From the NCBI GenBank assembly GCA_964570325.1, contig CAZMXS010000005.1:57145-121144 (forward strand): DNA of 64,000 nucleotides, written 5' to 3'. The translations under genes were made by a program, and so were the position numbers. The stretch comes from CAZMXS01 sp964570325 (GTDB taxonomy: Bacteria > Verrucomicrobiota > Kiritimatiellia > CAIQIC01 > CAZMXS01). Below are positions 16,373 to 24,154 of this stretch, piece after piece. The notes under the pieces were generated by a model. The model made no database searches. It saw only the letters and a program-made list of their open reading frames with translations, and was not told the DNA's origin. Within the stretch, counting starts at the first letter, position 1, and every line of letters begins with the position of its first letter.

Positions 16373-18288
16373 ACCGGTTGCGCCTGCGCATCGTGATCCC
16401 ACTGATCCTTTGCGCCTTCACCATAATCGTGGGGCTTCACCAAACGCTGCGCCGGCTGGAACAGGCGCGCCAAGAACGCCGGGAGAGCGGCCTGGCGGAA
16501 CTGGGCGCCACGTTGAGCCAATTGCAGGAAAGCCTTTCGACCCATCTGCTGGAGAACAATCAGACCCTGGCCCGCCAGCGGCTGGCCACCGCCGCGCTGG
16601 CGCCCAACATCCGCCGTCTGCTGGTGGCGGACGAAAGCAACCGCGTCTGTCTGGCCAGCGACTCCGACTGGCTCGGCCGTTCACTGGCCGACCATCCCGA
16701 CTATGATCCGGGCGCCGCCACCGCCGCGCGCGAAACCCGGGCCGGCCGCATTGTCCCGGCCGGCCTGAAACTACTGGGCTACTTCCCGATCACGCTCGGT
16801 CTCAACCCCGGGGAAATCCGGCCTTCGCGCGCCGGCCTGCTGTTCGCCGAATACAGCCTGCGCGGCCCGTTTGAGAAAGCCCGGACAAACGCCTACCGCG
16901 ACGCCGTCGCTTTCTGCGCCGCGTTCTTCGCGCTTTCGCTCGCGCTGGCCGTGGCGCTCCATCTGCTGGTCACGCGCCGCGTGGAGAAACTGGCGCGGGC
17001 GGTGGCCGCCGTCGCCGGCGGCGACCTGACGGCGCGCGCCCGCATCCACGGCCGCGACGAAATCGCCCGGCTGGCGGAAAGTTTTGACGACATGACCGCC
17101 CGCCTGGCCGCCGGCCAGGCCGAATTGCAACAGACTCGGAATGACCTCGCCAATGTCATTGACAGCATGCCCGCCATTCTGGCGACCATCGCGCCGGATG
17201 GTTGCGTCACGCAATGGAACCGCGCGGCCGAGCGTTTCACCGAAATTCCAGCCGACCGGGCGCTGGGCCGGCCGCTGACGGAGCTGCTGCCCGCCTTTGC
17301 GCCGGTCATCGCCGAACTGCGGGCCGCGCGCGATCCCGACCAGCCCGCGCGCGTGGATAGTTGCCCGATCGCGCGAGACGGCGAAACCCATTTCTACGAC
17401 TTGATGCTCTACCCCCTTGCGGCCCCGGGCGCCGCCGTCGTCCGCATCGAGGATATCACCCAGCGGACGCGCCTGCAGGCGCTGATGGTGCAAAACGAAA
17501 AGATGCTGTCGCTGGGCAACCTTGCGGCCGGCATGGCTCATGAGATCAACAACCCGCTGGGCATCATCGCGCAAGCGGCCCAGAACATCGAGCGCCGCAT
17601 CGCGCCGGATCTGCCGGCCAACCGCGCGACCGCCGCGGAGTTGGGCCTGGATCTGGACCGCGCGCGGGCCTACCACGAACGACGCCAGGTTCCCGAATTC
17701 CTGCGCTGCATCCGCGAGGCGGCCTCGCGCGCGGCGCGCATCGTCAGCAGCATGCTGCGCTTCAGCCGACCGCAGTCCAACGCCGCCCGCGTGCCGACCG
17801 ACCTGGCCGAACTCGTGGATCAAACCCTAGAACTGGCGGCCAACGATTACGACCTGAAGAAACGCTTCGATTTCCGCGGCATCGAGATCGTGCGCGCATA
17901 CGATGATCGGCTGCCGCCGGTCCCCGTGGTGCCGGTCGAGATTCAACAGGTGATCCTGAACCTGCTGAAAAATGCCGCGCAGGCGATGGACGGGGCGCCG
18001 GATCCCAGCCGGCGGCCGCGCATCGTGCTGCGCACGCGGCGCCTGCCGGAGGCGGCGGTCTGCGAGGTGGAGGACAACGGCCCTGGATTGAGCGCGGAGG
18101 CGCGCCAACGGCTGTTCGAGCCCTTCTTCACCACCAAGCCGCCCGGCGTGGGCACCGGCCTGGGCCTCTATGTCTCCTATATGATCATCGTCGGCAACCA
18201 CGGCGGCCGCATTTCGGTGGAACCTGCGCCGGAAGGCGGCGCGCGCTTCATCATTCAACTGCCTTACGGAAAGGAGTCGGGAGCATGA
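16369..18288 (+). CDS. Membrane sensor histidine kinase (dCache-like/HAMP/PAS/HisKA/HATPase)
   Basis: A 639-residue two-pass kinase. TM1 lies at about 7-23, a periplasmic sensor region at about 24-178, TM2 at about 180-203, HAMP at about 204-255 (GGDLTARARIHGRDEIARLAE in parts), PAS at about 265-375, HisKA with phospho-His391 in GMAHEINNP, and the ATPase domain with N box (NLLKNAAQAM), G1 (DNGPGL), F (FEPFFTTKPPG) and G2 (GTGLGLYVS). The insertion between HisKA helices (about 400-455) is longer than usual. It overlaps the solute-binding lipoprotein gene upstream and the receiver gene downstream, each by 4 bp, so the three are translationally coupled. Confidence 0.93.
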   Translation: MNRLRLRIVIPLILCAFTIIVGLHQTLRRLEQARQERRESGLAELGATLSQLQESLSTHLLENNQTLARQRLATAALAPNIRRLLVADESNRVCLASDSDWLGRSLADHPDYDPGAATAARETRAGRIVPAGLKLLGYFPITLGLNPGEIRPSRAGLLFAEYSLRGPFEKARTNAYRDAVAFCAAFFALSLALAVALHLLVTRRVEKLARAVAAVAGGDLTARARIHGRDEIARLAESFDDMTARLAAGQAELQQTRNDLANVIDSMPAILATIAPDGCVTQWNRAAERFTEIPADRALGRPLTELLPAFAPVIAELRAARDPDQPARVDSCPIARDGETHFYDLMLYPLAAPGAAVVRIEDITQRTRLQALMVQNEKMLSLGNLAAGMAHEINNPLGIIAQAAQNIERRIAPDLPANRATAAELGLDLDRARAYHERRQVPEFLRCIREAASRAARIVSSMLRFSRPQSNAARVPTDLAELVDQTLELAANDYDLKKRFDFRGIEIVRAYDDRLPPVPVVPVEIQQVILNLLKNAAQAMDGAPDPSRRPRIVLRTRRLPEAAVCEVEDNGPGLSAEARQRLFEPFFTTKPPGVGTGLGLYVSYMIIVGNHGGRISVEPAPEGGARFIIQLPYGKESGA

Positions 18289-18707
18289 GTACACGCGGAA
18301 CGGTTTTGCTGATCGAGGATGACCCCATGGTGCGCCTGACCATTTCAGCCTACCTGGAGGACAGCGGCTTCAAGGTCTACGAAGCCGGCAACGGCCTGGA
18401 GGGCCTGGACTTGTTCGCGCGCCTGAAGCCGCGAATCGTCATCACCGACCTGCGCATGCCGGAAATGGACGGATTCGCCTTCCTCGGACAGGTCCGGCAG
18501 CTCAACCCGGCAACGCCGGTCGTGGTCATCACCGGAACAGCGGACCAGAACGCCGCGGACGAGGCGCTGGCCCTCGGCGCCCGCGTCGTTCTGAACAAAC
18601 CGATCACCGACATGGACCAGTTGGAAGCCGTCATCCAGGAAGCCCTGGCCGGCGCAGGCGACGCAGCGGGGCCCGGCGGGCCGCCGTCTGGAGGGCCGCG
18701 GCCATGA
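18285..18707 (+). CDS. Single-domain response regulator (receiver)
   Basis: A 140-residue receiver with acidic pocket EDD (11-13), phospho-Asp55 in VITDLRMPEMDG, and the Lys of LNKPI near residue 101. A Gly/Pro-rich tail follows and there is no output domain. The start overlaps the kinase stop (ATGA), and its own stop overlaps the next gene. Being coupled to the kinase at 16369-18288, it is the likely direct partner. Its effect must pass through the HPt protein or a protein partner. Confidence 0.93.
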   Translation: MSTRGTVLLIEDDPMVRLTISAYLEDSGFKVYEAGNGLEGLDLFARLKPRIVITDLRMPEMDGFAFLGQVRQLNPATPVVVITGTADQNAADEALALGARVVLNKPITDMDQLEAVIQEALAGAGDAAGPGGPPSGGPRP

Positions 18708-19816
18708 GCGAACCCAAGACCATTCTGGTGGCCGACGATGAGGCAATGGCGCGCCTGAACCTGCAGGTTTTCCTCGAACATCTCGGTTATCGCGTCCTGA
18801 CGGCTCCCGACGGCCGCGCAGCACTGGCGCTCTGCGAGCGCGAACACCCCGACCTCGTGCTGACGGACCTGCGCATGCCGGGAATGGATGGCACGGAACT
18901 GATCCGCGCGCTGCGGCAGCGGGGCGATGAGACGCCGATTATTGTCGTTTCCGGCACCGGCACCCTGAACGACGCGATCGCCGCCGTCCGCCAGGGCGCG
19001 CAGGATTACGTGACCAAGCCGGTGCTGGAGCCGAGCGACATCGAGTTTGCCGTCCGCCGCGCGCTGGAGCACGCCGCCCTGCTGGCCGCCAATCGCCGCT
19101 ACCAGGCGCAGCGCGAGGATCTGCTGCGCGAATTGGAGGCCGCCAACCAGGAACTGGAGAACTTCGCCTTTGCGGCCTCCCACGACCTGCGCGCGCCGCT
19201 GCGCCGAATCAGCGGCTGGGGCCAGGTACTGGCGGAGGAATGCGGCTCCACGCTGAACGCAGCCGGCAGCCAGGCGCTGGCAATCATCCGCGCGGAGGCC
19301 GCGCGGCTGTCCCAACTGGTGGAAGCGCTGCTGGGGCTGGCCCGGCTGACGCGCGGCGAACTGAAATGGGCGCCGGTGGACCTGAGCGCGCTGGCCCGCG
19401 CGGCCGCGGATGAACTGCGCGCAGCCGACCCCGGCCGGCCGGCGCGCTTCACTATCGGGGCGGATCTGCACGCCCACGGCGACGCCGTGCTGTTGCGCGC
19501 CGTGCTCGACAACCTGCTGCGCAACGCCTGGAAGTTCACCGTCCGCCGCGCCCAGGCCGAAATCGAGTTCAACGCCGGAATCCGCGGCGGCGAGCGCATT
19601 TTCTTCGTCCGCGACAATGGCGTCGGCTTCGATCCGGGCCGGGCCGAACGTTTGTTCGCCCCGTTCCAGACGCTGCACGACCCCGCCGACTATCCCGGCA
19701 ACGGCATCGGGCTGGCCACCGTGCGCCGGATCGTGCAGCGCCACGGCGGCCGCGTCTGGGCTGAAGGCGCGCCTGAACAGGGCGCGACGTTCTATTTCAC
19801 GCTGGCTGACCATTGA
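18704..19816 (+). CDS. Receiver-histidine kinase fusion, soluble
   Basis: A 370-residue cytoplasmic protein. The N-terminal receiver (about 5-122) has phospho-Asp55 in VLTDLRMPGMDG. A coiled-coil link (about 125-152) leads to HisKA with His160 in FAASHDLRAPLRRISGW, the phytochrome-like kinase subtype, and then the ATPase domain with NLLRNAWKFT, DNGVGFDP and GNGIGLATV. There is no transmembrane segment. It can accept phosphate on its receiver to control its own kinase, a typical second tier in a relay. It overlaps the preceding receiver gene by 4 bp; 157 bp separate it from the next kinase. Confidence 0.92.
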   Translation: MSEPKTILVADDEAMARLNLQVFLEHLGYRVLTAPDGRAALALCEREHPDLVLTDLRMPGMDGTELIRALRQRGDETPIIVVSGTGTLNDAIAAVRQGAQDYVTKPVLEPSDIEFAVRRALEHAALLAANRRYQAQREDLLRELEAANQELENFAFAASHDLRAPLRRISGWGQVLAEECGSTLNAAGSQALAIIRAEAARLSQLVEALLGLARLTRGELKWAPVDLSALARAAADELRAADPGRPARFTIGADLHAHGDAVLLRAVLDNLLRNAWKFTVRRAQAEIEFNAGIRGGERIFFVRDNGVGFDPGRAERLFAPFQTLHDPADYPGNGIGLATVRRIVQRHGGRVWAEGAPEQGATFYFTLADH

Positions 19817-19973
19817 ATTCAATTTGCCGCTTGCCGTGATCCGGGCATTAACCCGCACCCCGCCGGTGGAAGAGGTTCCGCAGGGCCATACTCGCAGTTG
19901 CGTCCGCCGCATTGGTTTAAGCTTGAATCCGGAGCGCGCCGCCGCATACTGTGGCGAATAGGGGGGCGGCATC

Positions 19974-21902
19974 ATGACGACGCTGAAGATCCTGCTGATC
20001 GAGGACCGTCCGGAAGACGCCGAGCTGATTCAGCACGAACTGCGCAAAGCGGGCATCGCCTTCACCGCCGTCCGCGTGGACAACGAGGCGGACTTCCGGC
20101 GCGAGCTGAAGCCCGAATTGGACGTGATCCTGGCTGACTTCAAGTTGCCGCAATTTGACGCGCTGCGCGCGCATTCGATCCTGCAGCAATCCGGGCTCGA
20201 CATTCCATTCATCATCGTTTCGGGCTCCATCGGCGAGGAACGCGCGGTCCACGCGATGAAAAGCGGAATAACCGACTACCTGCTCAAGGATCGGCTCGCG
20301 CGCCTCAGCCAGGCCATGGCCAACGCCATCGAGACCCGCCGCCTGCGGCAGGAGCGGCGCCGGACCGAGGAGCAGCTCCGGCTGCAAAGCGCCGCGCTCC
20401 ACGCCGCCGCCAACGCGGTGATGATTACCCGCGTGGACGGCTCGATTCTCTGGGTCAATCCGGCTTTTGAAACATTGACCGGTTATCCCGCCGGCGAGGT
20501 GCTCGGCCGCAATCCGCGCCTGTTGAAATCCGGCCGGCAGGATGCCGCGTTCTACCGCGACATGACCCTGACCATCGAGTCGGGCCGCGTCTGGCGCGGC
20601 GAAATCGTCAACCGCCGCAAAGACGGGACGGAATACACAGAGGAAATGACCATCGCCCCGGTGCGTGGCGCGGACGGCGCCATCAGCCATTTTGTCGCGA
20701 TCAAGCAGGACGTAACGCCGCGCAAAGAACTGGAGCGACAGTTGTTCCAGGCCCAGAAGCTGGAGGGCATCGGCTCGCTGGCCGGCGGCATCGCGCACGA
20801 TTTCAATAACCTGCTGGTGGCCATCCTCGGCTTCGCCGACCTGGCGCTGGCCGAGGGCGACCAGGTCGAACGTATCCGCGTGGACTTGGGCGAGATCCGC
20901 AAGGCTGCCGAGCGCGCGGCCGCCTTGACGAAGCAGTTGCTGGCGTTCAGCCGCAAGCAGGTCTTCGAACTGAAGATCATGGACTTGAACACGCTGGTGG
21001 CAAACCTGCTGGATATGTTGCGCCGCCTGCTCGGAGAAGATGTGGAATTGGAGACCCGGCTGGCGCCCGGACTCGGGCGCGTCAAGGCCGATCCTAATCA
21101 GGTCGAGCAAATCGTGATGAACCTGGTCGTCAACGCTCGCGATGCCATGCCGGACGGCGGGCATGTGCAGATCACCACCAGTGAAGTCCGGCTGGACCGC
21201 GCGGCGGCAGCCCGGTTGCCGGGCGCCCGCCCGGGCCGGTTCGCGTGCCTGGCCGTGTCCGACACCGGGACCGGCATCCCACCGGAAGTGCTGGACCGGA
21301 TCTTCGAGCCATTCTTCACCACCAAGGAAGACGGCAAGGGCACCGGCCTGGGTCTGGCGGTAGTCTACGGCATCGTGCACCAGCACGAGGGCTTCATCCA
21401 GGTCGAAAGCGAGATCGGCCGCGGCAGCACTTTCCGTATCTTCCTGCCGGTATATTCAACCGAACCCTCCGAAACTGCGGTGGCCGGGCACGCCTTTCAA
21501 ACCGGGACGGCGGCCGGCGCGGGTCGCCGCGTGTTGGTGGTGGAGGACGACGACACCACGCGCCGGCTGGCCTGCCGGCTGCTCAATTCAGTCGGTTACC
21601 ACGCCACAGAAGCCGTGGACGGCCCCGAGGCGGCCGCGATTTTCAAGCGTGAGGGCGGGAAGTTCGATCTGCTGTTCTGCGATGCCGTTCTGCCCCGGCA
21701 AAACGGGCTCGAACTCGCGGAAGAACTGGTGGCCAGCCAGCCTGGCCTGGCCATCCTGCTGACCAGCGGTTACCTGGACGACCGCGAATGCCTGGCGCGC
21801 ATCCGGGAGAAGGGCTGGCGCCTCCTCCCCAAGCCCTACACGCCAAACGACCTGCTGGCACACCTGGCCGAAGTCTGGCGACAACGCCAGGAATCGGCCT
21901 GA
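19974..21902 (+). CDS. Hybrid histidine kinase: receiver-PAS-HisKA-HATPase-receiver
   Basis: A 642-residue soluble hybrid kinase. Receiver 1 spans about 4-122 with Asp55 in VILADFKLPQFDA, PAS/PAC about 135-255 (ILWVNPAFETLTGYPAGEV), HisKA His275 in GGIAHDFNNLL, then the ATPase domain (DTGTGIPPEV, FEPFFTTKEDGKGTGLGLAV), and receiver 2 from about 524 with its phospho-Asp in LLFCDAVLPRQNG. The architecture matches cytoplasmic sensory kinases that feed an HPt protein, which is encoded at the head of this cluster. The start ATG follows a G-rich Shine-Dalgarno. A candidate internal promoter before it is weak (TTGAAT/TACTGT, 18-bp spacing, 19923-19952). Confidence 0.93.
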   Translation: MTTLKILLIEDRPEDAELIQHELRKAGIAFTAVRVDNEADFRRELKPELDVILADFKLPQFDALRAHSILQQSGLDIPFIIVSGSIGEERAVHAMKSGITDYLLKDRLARLSQAMANAIETRRLRQERRRTEEQLRLQSAALHAAANAVMITRVDGSILWVNPAFETLTGYPAGEVLGRNPRLLKSGRQDAAFYRDMTLTIESGRVWRGEIVNRRKDGTEYTEEMTIAPVRGADGAISHFVAIKQDVTPRKELERQLFQAQKLEGIGSLAGGIAHDFNNLLVAILGFADLALAEGDQVERIRVDLGEIRKAAERAAALTKQLLAFSRKQVFELKIMDLNTLVANLLDMLRRLLGEDVELETRLAPGLGRVKADPNQVEQIVMNLVVNARDAMPDGGHVQITTSEVRLDRAAAARLPGARPGRFACLAVSDTGTGIPPEVLDRIFEPFFTTKEDGKGTGLGLAVVYGIVHQHEGFIQVESEIGRGSTFRIFLPVYSTEPSETAVAGHAFQTGTAAGAGRRVLVVEDDDTTRRLACRLLNSVGYHATEAVDGPEAAAIFKREGGKFDLLFCDAVLPRQNGLELAEELVASQPGLAILLTSGYLDDRECLARIREKGWRLLPKPYTPNDLLAHLAEVWRQRQESA

Positions 21903-21935
21903 ACCGCCTGGCCGCCTCATGCCGGCCCACGGACC

Positions 21936-24086
21936 ATGAGCTGGGCGCTGCTCGAGCCGGTTGCCGCGCGCCCCTTCCGGGGGGCCGGCCGCCGGGTTGC
22001 CTTCCTGCTCCTCGGCGCCAGCCTGGCGCTGCCGACCGGTTGCGACCGCCAACCCTCCCCACCCCCGCGGTCCGACGCCGTGGAGTCCACTCACACCACC
22101 CCGGAGCAACTGGACCTGACCGGCATCTGCCAACGCGGTCAACTGCGCATCCTTACCCGCTGTCTGGACCACCGGTTCCTGCCGCGGGTCGGGCTCCCGC
22201 AGGACAACGACCGCGAACTGGCCTGCCGTTTCGCCCGCGCCATCGGCTTGACACCGGTGGTGGTGTGCCGCCCGGACATCCAGGATCTGATCCCGGCCCT
22301 GCTGGCCGGCGAGGGCGACCTGATCGCAGCCAACCTGACGGCGACGGACACGCGCCGGGCAGTCATTGATTTCACCGAACCCACCGGCTTCACCATGGAG
22401 CATATCGTCGGCCGGGCGCGGGAAAAGCCGCTGTCCTCCCCGGCGCAACTCGCCGGTCGGGAAATCGCCGTGCCGGCGGGCACTTCATTCCATGAAACAT
22501 TGGCCGCGCTGACCAACCGATTTCCCGCCATCCGGCTGCGGCTGTTGCCGGGCGACCTGACGCCCGACCAGATTATGGACCGGCTGGCCGCCGGTGAACT
22601 CGACCTGACCATCGAAGATAGCAATACCCTGGGCACGCTGGCTCAATACCGCAAGGATATCCGCTCCGTCCTGCCGCTCGGACAGCGGCGGGAACTCGGC
22701 TGGGGGCTCCGGCCGCAATCGCCCCAGCTCAAACTGGCGCTAAATAATTTTCTGCGGAGCGAGCGCCGGAATCCCGCCCCCACCCCCGCCCTCCCGGGCG
22801 ACTGGCCGCAAATCCGGCAGCGCGGTACGCTGCGCCTGTTGACCCTTAATGAGCCCAACGCCTATTACATCTGGCGCGGCGAGCTGGCCGGTTTTGAATA
22901 CGAACTGGTACGCGAGTTCGCGCGCCAGCACCAACTCATACTCGAAGTCGCGGTCGCCCCCGACCTGGCGGAGTTGTTGCGCATGTTGCTGAACGGCGAA
23001 GGCGACCTGGCGGCCGCGCTCCTGACGCCGACGCCGGAACGGCGGGCGCTTGGTCTGGATTTTTCCCGTCCCTATCTCCATGCCCAGGAAATGGTGATCG
23101 GCCGGCCGGCGGACCGGGCGCTGCACCGGCCGGAAGACCTCGCGGGCCGGACGGTCGTCGTCCATCGCTCCTCATCCTATTGGCAGACGGCGGCGCAATG
23201 GCGTGAACACAATCCCACCGTGCGCCTGCAGCCGGCGCCGGAGGAACTGTTGGACAGCGAAATCCTCGACCGGGTGGCCGATGGCCGCTATGACTTGACC
23301 ATTCTCGACGACCGGATCGCGATCTGGGAACTGGCCGCCAATCCAAACGTAAGCATGCTTTTCCCCGCCAGTTCATCCCGCGGTTACGGCTGGGCCGTGC
23401 GCCGCAGCAGCCCGCAACTGCTGCAGGCCATCAACGATTTCTGGAACCGAAACTACCGCAGCACGTTTTACAACCTGACCGTAAAGAAATACTTCACGCC
23501 GCAAACCATCACCCGCACCATTGACCAATATCGCCGACAAAACACGGCCGGCCAGATTTCGCCTTACGATCCGCTGGCGCGACGGCTCGCCGAACGCTAC
23601 GAGTTCGACTGGCTCCTGATCACCGCGCAGATGTACCGGGAGAGCCGGTTCAACCCCCGCCTGATCTCGCCAATGGGCGCCCGCGGCCTGATGCAGGTTA
23701 TGCCGCGCACCGGTCTCGAAATGGGATTCCGCGACCTGTTCGACCCCCAGAACGGCCTGCATGCCGGCATCCGCTATCTCGACGTGCTCCATGACCATTA
23801 CGCCGCCGTTACCAACCCGGCTGACCGGCTGTGGTTCGCGCTGGCGGCCTACAACGCGGGCGCCGGGCACGTGGACGACGCGCGCCAACTGGCCCGCCGC
23901 ATGGGCTGGAACCCGGACCAATGGTTTGGACATGTGGAGCGGGCGATGCTGCTGCTCGCCAAGCCCCAGTACGCGCGCCAGGCCCGTTGCGGCTATGTCC
24001 GCGGCGCGGAGCCGGTGGCCTACGTCCAATTCATCCGCGATTATCATCGGGCCTATTTAAGCGTCAGCAACCGGCTGGCGGAATAA
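21936..24086 (+). CDS. MltF-like lipoprotein lytic transglycosylase with two solute-binding domains
   Basis: A 716-residue outer-membrane-type lipoprotein: signal peptide with lipobox LPTGC (Cys36), then two successive SBP_bac_3/Venus-flytrap domains (about 63-280 and 290-510), then an SLT-type murein lytic transglycosylase domain. The catalytic Glu569 lies in MYRESRFNP, followed by SPMGARGLMQVMP and ALAAYNAGAGHV, the standard Slt motifs. MltF of E. coli has only one flytrap domain, so the doubled sensor part is unusual and recalls BvgS-type kinases. It starts 33 bp after the hybrid kinase, so the cell-wall enzyme may be the effector or a sensing partner of the signalling cluster. It ends the plus-strand run and is convergent with the giant gene at 24154. 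Confidence 0.92.
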   Translation: MSWALLEPVAARPFRGAGRRVAFLLLGASLALPTGCDRQPSPPPRSDAVESTHTTPEQLDLTGICQRGQLRILTRCLDHRFLPRVGLPQDNDRELACRFARAIGLTPVVVCRPDIQDLIPALLAGEGDLIAANLTATDTRRAVIDFTEPTGFTMEHIVGRAREKPLSSPAQLAGREIAVPAGTSFHETLAALTNRFPAIRLRLLPGDLTPDQIMDRLAAGELDLTIEDSNTLGTLAQYRKDIRSVLPLGQRRELGWGLRPQSPQLKLALNNFLRSERRNPAPTPALPGDWPQIRQRGTLRLLTLNEPNAYYIWRGELAGFEYELVREFARQHQLILEVAVAPDLAELLRMLLNGEGDLAAALLTPTPERRALGLDFSRPYLHAQEMVIGRPADRALHRPEDLAGRTVVVHRSSSYWQTAAQWREHNPTVRLQPAPEELLDSEILDRVADGRYDLTILDDRIAIWELAANPNVSMLFPASSSRGYGWAVRRSSPQLLQAINDFWNRNYRSTFYNLTVKKYFTPQTITRTIDQYRRQNTAGQISPYDPLARRLAERYEFDWLLITAQMYRESRFNPRLISPMGARGLMQVMPRTGLEMGFRDLFDPQNGLHAGIRYLDVLHDHYAAVTNPADRLWFALAAYNAGAGHVDDARQLARRMGWNPDQWFGHVERAMLLLAKPQYARQARCGYVRGAEPVAYVQFIRDYHRAYLSVSNRLAE

Positions 24087-24102
24087 GGAACACGGGAGCT
24101 GG

Positions 24103-24154
24103 GGTGAGCGGGCAAGCGGCACGCTCACCGTGGGGGCGCGGGCGGCTCGCCCGC
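24103..24154. terminator. Two hairpins between convergent genes, possible bidirectional terminator
   Basis: GGTGAGCG/CGCTCACC (24103-24110 and 24122-24129, loop 11) and GCGGGCG/CGCCCGC (24138-24144 and 24148-24154, loop 3) lie in the 67 bp between converging stops. Both stems are GC-rich; no T tract follows on either strand, so classical Rho-independent activity is uncertain. Confidence 0.45.

Noticed and set aside
16771..17823. 350-codon minus-strand frame inside the histidine kinase gene
   Set aside because: Mirror frame; the plus strand encodes a complete kinase with all ATPase motifs.
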